Source: Tuctoria greenei (lineage: Eukaryota > Streptophyta > Magnoliopsida > Poales > Poaceae). Taken from it: a stretch of 64,000 bases of DNA. The stretch is taken from positions 96,891,591 to 96,955,590 of the forward strand of contig JAYESD010000003.1 in NCBI GenBank assembly GCA_036927565.1, in the 5' to 3' direction. The notes under the pieces are model-generated. The model was not told the origin of the DNA, did not search any database, and worked only from the letters and a program-made list of their open reading frames with translations. This document shows positions 10,212-19,883 of this stretch, in pieces (positions within the stretch are counted from its first letter, which is position 1; the number at the start of each line of letters is the position of its first letter). A program made the translations under genes and the position numbers.

Positions 10212-12971
10212 GAACTCGCGCTCATCACTTTCCTCCGGGCTAATGTCGACGTGTTTGCCTGGCAACCGTCAAAAATGCCTGGGATCCCCAGGGAAGTGAT
10301 CGAGCATAATCTGAAGATCTACCCTGACGCTCGGCCTGTACATCAGAAGCCTCGGAAGCAATCAGTAGAGCGACAGAACTTCATACGACAAGAAGTGAAG
10401 AAGTTGCTCGAAGTTGGATTCATCCGAGAAGTCTTCCACCCAAAATGGCTGTCAAACCCAATCGTTGTACCCAAGGCCGGCGAGAAGCTTCGGATGTGTA
10501 TCGACTACACTACATTGAATAATGCATGTCCAAAAGATCCATTCCCACTACCTAGAATAGATCAGATAGTGGATTCCACCTCCGGGTGTGAATTATTGTG
10601 TTTCCTAGACGCATATTCTGGGTACCATCAAATCAGAATGTCTAGGGAAGATGAGGAATATACCTCCTTCATCACAGTAGATGGATTGTATTGTTATACT
10701 GCCATGCCATCTGGTCTCAAGAATGTAGCTTCAACATTTGTACGAGCTATGTACAAAACCTTTGGAGAGCTCATCAGAGACGTAGTGGAAGTGTATGTCG
10801 ATGACATCGTCGTCAAGATTAAGGACAAGGAGTCACTTCTTGACATCTTGCAAGCTGTCTTCGACAAGTTGCGAGTCACTCGCACGAAGCTGATCTCGGA
10901 CAAATGTGTCTTTGGGGTTAGCTCCGGAAAGCTTCTTGGTTTCCTGGTAAACCATCGAGTCATAGAAGCAAATCCGATGAAGATTAAAGCCATTAAAGAT
11001 ATGCAGCCGCCAACACGCATCAAGGACGTCCAGAAGCTGACTGGATGTCTAGCCGCCCTCAGCCGGTTCATCTCAAGACTGGCGGAACGGGCACTACCCT
11101 TCTTCAAGCTATTGAGGAAGTATGGACCATTCCAATGGTCTGAAGAAGCAGAAAAGGCGTTCCAGGAGCTGAAGCAGCTTCTCACCACTCTACCAACCTT
11201 GGTAGCTCTGAACCCTGGTGAGCATCTGCTTATTTACATTTCGGCAACTAACGAAGTTGTCAGCATGGTCCTGGTTGCGGAGAGACCAGAACCGTTACAA
11301 GCTCAGGAATCCAGACCCCTCCGGGAGAGTCAGGAGGTTCCTGAAGGCGAGTCTGGGTCCCAACCCCCAGACTTGGGTCAACAAGGAGTTACTCTTGTTG
11401 AGCAAGAAGAGCAAGACCCCCCTGGGAGGGTCCATGTCACTCCTGAAGAAGCTCTGGGTTCCTCCAACAAGGACCCAGAGGTCCCCGAAGAAGGTCTGGA
11501 CCCCTCCGAGAGGGTCCGGGTCGATGGGGAGGAAGCTTTGGGCCCCTCCGGGAGGGTCCGGACAGTCCAACGCCCAGTGTACTTCATCAGTGAAGTACTC
11601 CATGACGCCAAAACTCAGTACCTGGAAGTACATAAACTGCTATACGTAGTTCTTATTTCTTCCAGGAAGCTCTAACACTATTTCCAAGCTCACAAGATCT
11701 CAGTGGTGACTTCATATCCACTGCGAGCGATTTTGCATAATCCCAACTCCACTGGGAACATTGCAAAGTGGGCAGCGGAATTGGCCGAGTTTGACCTTGA
11801 ATTCGTCCCAAGACAAGCAATCAAAAGTCAAGCATTGGCGGACTTTGTGGTAGAATGGACCCCCTCTCCTCAAACCCTGGGGGGCCTAGTGAGCAGAAGT
11901 TGGAACTCAAGGCTCCGGTCTTCACCGAGCCTCACTGGACTCTCTACTTCGATGGCTCCATGCAGAAGCAGGGGGCCAGAGCTGGAGTTCTTCCCCTAGC
12001 TCCGACCGGGGATAAGGTTAAATACATGGTGCACCTTGACTTCAAGGCGACCAACAACATGGTAGAGTATGAAGCACTCATTTGTGGACTAAAGGTGGCA
12101 CTATCATATGGTGTCAAGCAGCTGTTGGTTAAGGGAGATTCGCAGCTCATCATTAAACAGGTGAAGGGTGAATGCTCCTGCAACCATCCCCAACTAGCTG
12201 CTTATCTCCTTAAAGTCCAGAGGCTTCAGAAGGACTTCGAAGTCCTGGACCTCCACCATGTCCAGCGTCTCCATAACCCTAAAGCCGACGAACTCTCGAT
12301 GAAAGCATCAACCGGAGCTCCGGCTCCCAACGGAACCTTCGTCCGGAGGTTGTCTAAACCTACAGCTCAGCCTGCCAAACTGAGCGAAGGGGGCGAGACC
12401 AGCACCTCAAAGCTGGCAGTCCCGATGGCCCTGAAACCATGGCATCCATCAAGGGTCGTAGGTGCTGCCGGAAGCTCCGAGCAACCCAACACGCAAGACT
12501 CAAATGCTCAAGCTAGCTCCGATGCATGGATCTCGGAGATCCGGAGCTACTTGAAAGACAACTTCCTTCTTGAAGATAATGTATCCGCTGACCGGATAGT
12601 CAGACTGGCTAAAAGATACACGCTGGTAGAAGGGGATCTCTTCTAGCGCGGTGCTAACAACGTCCTTATGTGGTGCATTACAAAGGATGAAGGTTGCGAG
12701 ATCCTCGCAGAAATCCATGGAGGCGTGTGTGGGAACCACGCGTCTTCCCGCACGCTGGTCGGTAAAGCCTTCCGGCATGACTTTTACTAGCCTACAACGC
12801 TCTAGGATGCAACTGAGCTGGTGAAGAAATGTGAAGCATGCTAGTTTCATGCAAAACAAATTCACACACCGGCTCAGCCTCTACAAATGATACCTCCTAC
12901 ATGGCCTTTCGCTGTGTGGGGGGTGTATATCTTGGGACCTTTCCCAAGAGCCATCGGAGGTTACAAGTTCC
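10212..12971 (+). pseudogene. Tat-1 RT, RNase H, second RNase H and truncated integrase
   Basis: The frame after the TAG is open to 11675. RT motifs are MCIDYTTLN, FLDAYSGYHQI and the catalytic EVYVDDIVVK (about 10788-10817). The RNase H that follows contains a Pro/Glu/Arg-rich insertion of about 90 residues (11290-11565), between the MVLVAER and RPVYFISEVLHDAKT motifs. Frameshifts lie near 11870. The second RNase H (about 11940-12290) has YFDGS, VEYEAL and VKGDSQLII with its acidic residues. Integrase begins with the H2C2 zinc region near 12700, has TAG codons at 12644, 12788, 12803 and 12842, and stops at the deletion just after GGYKFL. It has no DDE core, so this copy cannot supply an integrase. 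Confidence 0.88.
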
Positions 12972-15900
12972 TGGGCAACCTCCGAAACGCTGGCTTGGTC
13001 TGCTTCTCCCTCTCCGTCGATGGGGCCTTCGAGCACCGGGTCCAGGGGGAATTGAGGGCCCCGACTTGTGTAGCACGAAAGAACAAATTTTGTGATGCTC
13101 TTTGCCAGGGATTGACCCTCAGTTTCCAGCTGGTCCGCAATGACATCGCCCATCTTGGTGAGCTTGTTGCATGCCGAACCCAGCGCTTGCAACGCCTGGT
13201 CCAGCTCCGGCTCCGGATCATCCGGATGCATGGGACTAAAACCCATTAGCGTTAGTGCGTCGTTGGCTTTGCCCAGGAAGTCCCAAACTTGTTGGAACTC
13301 CGCAACACTGCAACCTCGCATCTCCTCCAAGGATCTTCTGGTCGCTGCAAGCTCCGAGTTCTCCCGAGCAAGACGCTCTACCTCTTTGGCGTTTTGCTGA
13401 ATATTTTTAGCAACCTGCCTTTCGAGTTTGCTGAGCTCTTCCTCCCGGAGGTGGATCTCATTCTGGTGGTTAACCAGGTCCTTCTATTGGCCCCGCACTT
13501 TCTTCTCTCTGGCAGCAACGTCATTTTCCCTCCTGTGGAGGTCCTATCCTCGCTGTCAGGCCTTCTTCTCCTCTTTCTAGCAGCGCTCGTCCAATTTCTT
13601 GGTGCGCTCCTCGAGACTCTTGTCACCCAGAGCTAGCCTCTGAGTAAGCTCTTCTTCCCTCTTCACGACGTCATCCCGCAGCTCCAGGAGTTTTTGCTCT
13701 TCATCCTAGAGCTTTCTCTCCCACTCCTCAAGAGCCTCTCGGCGCTTCACGAGACTGTCGTGGATGGCATCGAGCCTCTCTTGGCGATAATCCGATGTGC
13801 TATTAACAGCTTTGGCCTGTTCGTAGATGACCTAGGACTGGTTGTCAAGGGATCGCGTCATGCTTTCCCTCTCATCCAGCAGCTTACCCCAGTACTCCAG
13901 ACGGATCTTCTCCTTCCTCACCCACTCTTTGTCGTCAACCAGCCTCAACTGCGCCAGCTTCGTCTTGAATTGGAGCCGGTTGCCCCACCTCCTAAGAGTT
14001 TGGCGCTCCTCCTCTAGAGCCTTGCTGTCGTGGTAAAAAGCCAGTTGAACCTGGCAAAGACTGGAGTAGGCGTTGTTAATAGACAATGACAGAGGGATCG
14101 GATCTGGACCTGCCGGGGTCATCTCAGCAGGTTCCAGCGGATTCTCCGTGACAAAAATTGGGTCCCACTCTACAAGAGCGGTTCCCTGAGCTTCCACGGC
14201 ACTAGCCGCCGTCGAGGAAGGTCCTGCTACATAAGTTTCAACCTCTGGAGTTGGCTCCGAAGGTTCCACCGCCAAGTCATCAACAACTGGTTCCTCAAGC
14301 GGGGAGCTAGCAACTTCATCTCGGCACCCTGGCTCAGGCGCGATCACCTCTAGGACCACCACCTCCGAGGCAGACATCGAAGGTTCGATCGGAGCTAAAG
14401 CTACTTCCGGCCCCGACGATGGCGCCTCCTCGACCGTTGGCCCAGGCGCTCACGCTTCGACCATCATGGGCTCGGGCGCCGGCACCTCTGCAGTGATTGG
14501 CTCAGGCGACGAAACTTCTCTGACGACCGGCTCTGTCGCCGGAACTTCTGCAGTAACCGGCTCTACCTCTGGAACTTCTTTGATAACCAGCACAGGCACC
14601 GGAGCTTCATCAACCACCGGCTCTACCGCCGGGGCATCATCAACCACTGAATCCACCATCGGGGCTTCAACAACATCCGGCTATAGGGCTGGAGTCATAG
14701 ATATCTCCGGTTCTAAGGCCGGAGTGTCCACCATTTTAGCATCCAAACCCGGAGCTTCAACCTCCGGGGCAGGTGCCGCTGGTACATCTTCATTCCCGTG
14801 GTCCGGCGCTACCACGGGAGCTTTTGGGGATGAGTCAAGGTCCAAGACCACGACAGCCGGCGCCAGGGCTGTCGCAGCCTCAGCCACTCCTTGGGGTGGC
14901 ACTGGGATTAGAGCTGGAGCCTCCGCCTGCACAGCTTCAGCTGTTGTGGCAGGAACAGGAGCTTCAGCCCCTCTCTTGGGTACCCTGTGGATGAAGGACG
15001 AAGACACTCAAAACGCAGTTACAACACAAAATAAGCAATTGAGGTAAAAAAACAAAATTTACCTTGGAAGGCTTCCACTCCAGCTGGCGTGGAATCTCTT
15101 CCCCGGACGCTCAGGACTGGACCCTATCGCCACTGGCGTGTCAGCTCTAGAAGGTTGCCCAGAGCTTGCCACCACCGTTGGTGCCGCTTTGGTCGAGGCC
15201 CCCCTTGATTGGGAAGAACCTCCGGACCCAGAGCCTTCAGCTGGTCCTGGTATTGTAGCCACACGGCCGGAACTAGCACCCCGGGAAGATGACGATGCTG
15301 GTGGCTGCCGCAGTGGAAGACCTTCCCCTCCGGGGAGAAGGAGCCGCTGCAGAAGGAGAAGGCCTGACGGACCTCCCATCAGAGTGCTTCAGCTTCCTTT
15401 TACGGCTCGAGGGCTCGGCCAACTCTTTGCCCTTGCCCGCGGCTTCAACTCTCTATTTCGGGACGGAAGGGGGCCACCCTCGGAAGCTCCGGAGATCGCC
15501 AACCCGGTGGTCGAACGCCTCTCAACTACACCAAGGTCATCAAGCACCGGCATCTTCCGCTGGAGCTCCCTGCTGAACTCTGCCTCCATGTTCAGAGGGA
15601 GGAAAGCCGCCAGCGGAGACAAGTAGTCACCCTCGATGTCGATGCCGTGGTGGAACTTCTTGAGGTGAAGCTCCAAGGCTACGCCTTCCAGGTTGGACTT
15701 CAAGACGGTTTCGATCCGATCATCGTCCATCACGCTGTTGAGGGCCCAAACAAGCTTCTCCCTCTTCTTCAGCGGAGCCCACCTGTTGGCCAGGAAGTTG
15801 CAAAATACGGCCTGGGGAGTCACCCCTCCTTCCACGCATTGGCGGATCCTGGTCAGAGCAGGGTTGAAGGCGTCCGATAACACCGGAACTTTGCTCCAAG

Positions 15901-16441
15901 CTTCAGTGTCGACGTTGGGGAGGCCTACAGGCAACTCTAGCCTCTCATGCTCCTCTGTCCCGATGACAATCCAATCCTTCTTCCAGTCGTCCCACTTGCT
16001 AAAAGGGAACGACCACAAGTACTTGTGCGGGCACTTCTTGCGCTTCATAAAATAATAGAAGCCATGGTACTCGTCACTCTTGTCGGTGGTGTGGATGGTG
16101 AAGAAGGTGCGGAAGAGCTCGACGCAGGGAGAAATACCCACCCACATCTCGCAGAAATGGACAAAGATCGACACCAAAAGAATGGAGTGGGGGCCAAGGT
16201 GGTACAGCTACAGACCATAGAAGTCTAGCAGCATCAAGAGAAAAGAAGAAAAGGGTGGGATCAATCCCACCATGGCGTACGCGGAGAAGTACACCATGTC
16301 ATCGGCCTGCTCCTTCTCGAATGGAAGCTTGCCCGTGCGGACCTAGTGGTTGAAGAAGTCACTGGACCACCCCATGATGGTCTGAACCTTCTTCAAATTA
16401 TCGTCGGTCTTAAGTCGGCTCTCGCGGAGACCCAACTCAAT
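12972..16441 (-). pseudogene. Tat-1 antisense gene (Transposase_28-like, coiled coil), start lost
   Basis: This gene is convergent to pol. The first exon encodes the domain known as 'putative gypsy type transposon' (VSIFVHFCEMWVGI, then KKCPHKYL and KWDDWKKDW). An intron (about 14983-15064, GTAAA...CATCCACAG on minus) precedes an exon with degenerate 10-residue E-P-V-V-x-E-A-P repeats (about 14380-14980) and a long Glu/Lys/Arg coiled coil (about 13000-14060). The codon matching the Tat-2 ATG is ATT at 16441. Several stops and frameshifts are present, and the C-terminus is cut by the integrase deletion. Grande and RIRE2-type Tat elements are known to carry an antisense gene at this place. Its function is not known. 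Confidence 0.78.
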
Positions 16442-16979
16442 CGCAGCACAAGCAGAGCTAGGGACGAAAAGCAAGCGAAAATTTGGAGGATTTGGGCACA
16501 AGATCAAATGAAGGCGTAAAGAACCCCCAAACGGTGCATGCTTTCCTTCTTAAGTAAGCCCCCACAATGCTTGGATGGAAACCGCAGAGGAGCCGACGAT
16601 ACAATTCAAAAACTTCACCCTGCCAATGACAAGGGGGCCCGGGGCCACCTCGACGATGAAGTCGAGGTCCTTACCCTAGGCGAACGGTTGTCATCATGAA
16701 AGGCGGGAAACCCGAAGGCGGCAACCTGACAAGGCGCGCAAAACTGATATGATTTTTGTATCAGGAACCGGTGACCTTCAATTGCAAGACATCCGCACGC
16801 TAAGATCTCACCTGCCGCATTCTGGATATGCCACGCGGCGTTGGTTTAACTACGAACTACCTCCAACGGCACATCCGAAGACCCTTGAAGACACGGCACA
16901 AAAATCGAAGGATGGACCCACCTCTGGTAGAACGACTTCATCCAAAAGGTCTCTCCCAGAGGTGGGCCCAGGGGGCCAC
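16442..16979. other. Tat-1 leader of the antisense gene and polypurine tract
   Basis: Non-coding sequence between the antisense start and the 3' LTR. The probable polypurine tract is the purine-rich GAGGTGGGCCCAGGGGGCCAC (about 16959-16979), which touches the LTR. No TATA box is obvious for the antisense gene. A matching segment in Tat-3 is shortened by about 0.5 kb. Confidence 0.55.
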
Positions 16980-17854
16980 TATAGGTACCCTGCGTACCGT
17001 ATACCCCTTGGGACTACAAAAAAACGAAAGGGACTTCACCTGTCTGAGTTGAAGACCTACAAAGGCCCCACGTGTCATGCGGGACCGGACCTGCCTCCCA
17101 TCTATGGTTAGTCCCGGTGCTGCCATGTGTACACTGCAATCGAACCTACATCCCACACATAGGATAGCTCCGGGCTAAACACTTGTGCGGCACCCCTGGA
17201 CCTAACCCCCGATAGAGGGAAGCTCTGGTATCGACACGTGTACATCTACACCGGACCTACCCATCCCAGATGAATAGCTCTGAAGCTGCCACGTGTCCAA
17301 ACCACCGGACCTTCAACCTCAGCAATCAGGCTGGTGAACCCCCAACGGCTCGGACCTTCAAGGGGCAATCAAAGACTTCAAGACCTGATTAAGTGTCATT
17401 AATACCATATTAATGACACACGATCAGAAGGCCATTAATACTAGTAACGGCACTGTCAGGTCCCATTACCTCGCAATTAAGAGTAATTAATCTCATTAAT
17501 TATGTATTAAACATTAGTAACCGCCAGGGCCACATGTCGGGCCAGGCTAACAGTATAACGACCAGTCCTTGTACTATAAAAGGACTGGTCGACGATACAC
17601 AAGAGGACTCCCTCTCACGCTCTCGGACGATCTCTAGACTGGAGACTCTCTAGAAGCTCTAGACTCTTAGACGCTCAATACAACAGCTACACACCCCGTG
17701 GAGTAGGGTATTACGCTCAGGCGGCCCGAACCACGTAAATCCTTGTGTCCATTTGCCATACTCTTTGGAATCTCTGCGCACCCAATACGGAACTACAAAC
17801 TCCGCGAGCTACCAACGGTAGTATCGGGAGAATTGCCGGAAAAACACTCCAACA
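16980..17854 (+). repeat. Tat-1 3' LTR
   Basis: An 875-bp partner of 6881-7755. It begins TATAGGTACC instead of TGTCGGTACC, with two changes in the first four bases, and ends CTCCAACA. The TATA hairpin is intact at 17559-17591. The target copy ATCTC follows at 17855-17859. Confidence 0.92.
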
Positions 17855-17859
17855 ATCTC

Positions 17860-17914
17860 ATTTGTTTGTCATAACTCATCCAAAACCCATAAGGGATTCC
17901 TAGATTCACTTTCA
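17860..17914 (-). repeat. Sirevirus 3' LTR, terminal 55 bp
   Basis: This resumes the Sirevirus LTR after Tat-1. It matches 40812-40866 (CATCCAAAACCCACAAGGG) and ends with the LTR tip TGAAAGTG on the minus strand at 17914. Confidence 0.9.
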
Positions 17915-18376
17915 ATCTCCCCCTTTTTGGTGATTGATGACAACCAATTGAGATTTCACAAAATGTGATAAAAATTGATATTTTCATAAAGCATGCACAT
18001 ATGGGTCTAAAATACATCAAGCAATGAAAACATAATCCATATGTGCATTCTTTATGGTGGGATGCATAACTAAGTATATTTAAACAGTGAGAATGACATA
18101 ATTGACATTATTTAACCAAAAGCAAGCATATATGTCATTCTAGGAGCAAAATCACATATTTCAACAAACTTCTCAAATTGATCAAACATTGCATCACAGA
18201 ACCATAATTAACCTAAGAACATAGTTAAAGCTTTACAACCCACAAAATAGTCAAAAAGCATAAAAGAGAGCTCTCTCCTCGCATCCTACAGCTAAGGCTA
18301 AGACCCCCCCCCCCCTCAATCTCTCCCCCTTTGGCATCAAGACACCAAAAAGAAGGAGAGGAGGGTCCTAAGGTCT
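17915..18376 (-). other. Sirevirus 3' untranslated region with two polypurine tracts
   Basis: On the minus strand CCAAAAAGGGGGAGAT abuts the LTR (17915-17930), a textbook polypurine tract. A second copy, GCCAAAGGGGGAGAGATTG, lies at 18316-18334, about 400 bp further in, beside an 11-base C run (18304-18314 on plus). Multiplied polypurine tracts near the 3' LTR are a known Sirevirus trait. I see no gene in the AT-rich remainder. Confidence 0.7.
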
Positions 18377-18472
18377 TCAATCTTCACTATCAGTCCTCTC
18401 ATCGTCGTCTTCGTCATCTTCATCTTCAGCCTGATGAGGAGGAGGAGGAGGTGCGGAGCCACTCGAGCCCCC
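18377..18472 (-). pseudogene. C-terminal piece of the Sirevirus extra ORF
   Basis: Taking out Tat-2 and one copy of its CCCCC target, the frame at 31519-33059 continues here for about 30 codons to a TGA at 18377-18379. The piece encodes a short Pro run and an Asp/Glu-rich tail. The frame is therefore open across the insertion point, suggesting it was intact when Tat-2 arrived. Confidence 0.7.
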
Positions 18473-19347
18473 TGTCGGAGTGTTTTTCCGGCAATTCTCC
18501 CGATACTACCGTTGGTAGTTCGCTGAGTTTGTAGTTCAATATTGGGTGCACAGAGATTCCAAAGAGTATGGCAAATCGACACAAGGATTTACGTAGTTCG
18601 GACCGCCTGAGCGTAATACCCTACTCCACGGGGTGTGTAACTGTTGTATTGAGCGTCTAAGAGTCTAGAGCTTCTAGAGAGTCTCCAGTCCAGAGATCGT
18701 CCGAGAGCGTGAGAGGAAGTCCTCTTGTGTATCGTTGACCAGTCCTTTTATAGTACAAGGACAAGTCGTTACACCGTTAGCCTGGCCCGACATGTGGCCC
18801 TGGCGGTTACTAATGTTTAATACATAATTAATGAGATTAATTATCCTTAATTGCGTGGTAACTGGACCTGACAGTGCCGTTACTGGTATTAAGGTCCTTC
18901 TGATTGTGTGTCATTAATAAGGTATTAATGACACTTAATCAGGTCTTGAAGTCTTTGATTGCCCCTTGAAGATCCGAGCCATTGGGGGTTCACCAGCCTA
19001 ATTGCTGAGGTTGAAGGTCCGGCGGTTTGGACACGTGGCAGCTTCGGAGCTATTCGTCTGGGACGGGTAGGTCCGGTGTAGATGTACACGTGTCGATACC
19101 GGAGCTTCCCCCTGTCAGGGGTTAGGTCCGGGGGTGCCGCACATGTGTTTAGCCCAGAGCTATCCTATGTATGGGATGTAGGTCTGGCTGCAGTGTACAT
19201 GTGGCAGCACTGGGACTAACCATAGATTGGAGGCAGGTCTGGTCCCGTATGACATGTGGGGCCTCCGCAGGTCTTCAACTTAGACAGGTGAAGTCCATTT
19301 GGTCTTTTTGTAGTCCCAAGGGCTATAAGGTACGCAGGGTACCGACA
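18473..19347 (-). repeat. Tat-2 3' LTR
   Basis: 875 bp, TGTCGGTACC...CTCCGACA on minus. The TATA hairpin near 18736-18767 has two mismatches in its stem, unlike the other copies. The purine tract side (GTGGCCCCATGGGCCCACC on plus) starts at 19348. Confidence 0.92.
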
Positions 19348-19883
19348 GTGGCCCCATGGGCCCACCCCTCAGAGAGACCTTTTGGATGAAGTCGTTCTGC
19401 CAGATGTGGGTCCATTCTTCAATTTTTGTGTCATGTCTTCAAGGGTCTTCGGATGTGCCGTTGGCAGTAGTTCGCAGTTAAACCAACGCAGCGTGGCAAT
19501 CCAGGATTCGGTAGGTGAGATCTTAGCGTGCAGATCTCATGCAATTGAAGGTCGCCGGTTCCCGATATGAAAATTGTATCGGTTCCGCGCGCCTTGTCAG
19601 GCCGCCGCCTTCAGGTTTTCCGCCTTTCATGATGACAACTGTTCGCCTAGGGTAAGGACCTTGACTTGATCGTCGAGGTGGCCTCGGGCGCCCTTGTCAT
19701 TGGCAGGGTGAAGTTTTTGAATTGTATCGTCGGCTCCTCTGTGGTTTCCATCCAAGCGTTGCGGGGGCTTACTTAAGAAGGAAAGTGTGCACCGTTTGGG
19801 GGTTCTTTACGCCTTCATTTGATCTTGCGCTCAAATCCTCCAAACTTTTTCTTGCTTTTCGTCCCTAGCCCCGCTTGTGCTGC
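19348..19883. other. Tat-2 polypurine tract and leader of the antisense gene
   Basis: Non-coding sequence matching 16442-16979 of Tat-1 in inverse orientation. It holds the purine tract for Tat-2 (19348-19370, complement) and the presumed promoter and 5' leader of the antisense gene. I see no clear TATA box. Confidence 0.5.

Larger units (their letters stand above)
6881..17854 (+). mobile_element. Tat-1: Tat-lineage Ty3/gypsy retrotransposon, deleted in integrase
   Basis: The element runs from TGTCGGTACC to CTCCAACA and is flanked by the perfect duplication ATCTC (6876-6880 and 17855-17859), inside the Sirevirus 3' LTR. Both LTRs are 875 bp. The order is gag-protease, RT-RNase H, second RNase H, integrase N-terminus, then the minus-strand antisense gene. 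RT before integrase shows Ty3/gypsy order, and the second RNase H plus antisense gene indicate the Tat lineage. It is about 2.1 kb shorter than Tat-2, because the integrase core and the pol/antisense spacer have been deleted at about 12968-12975. Confidence 0.92.

Noticed and set aside
10694..11188. 164-codon minus-strand frame opposite the Tat RT (also 27294-27707)
   Set aside because: It is the mirror of the RT coding frame. It recurs only because RT is conserved.
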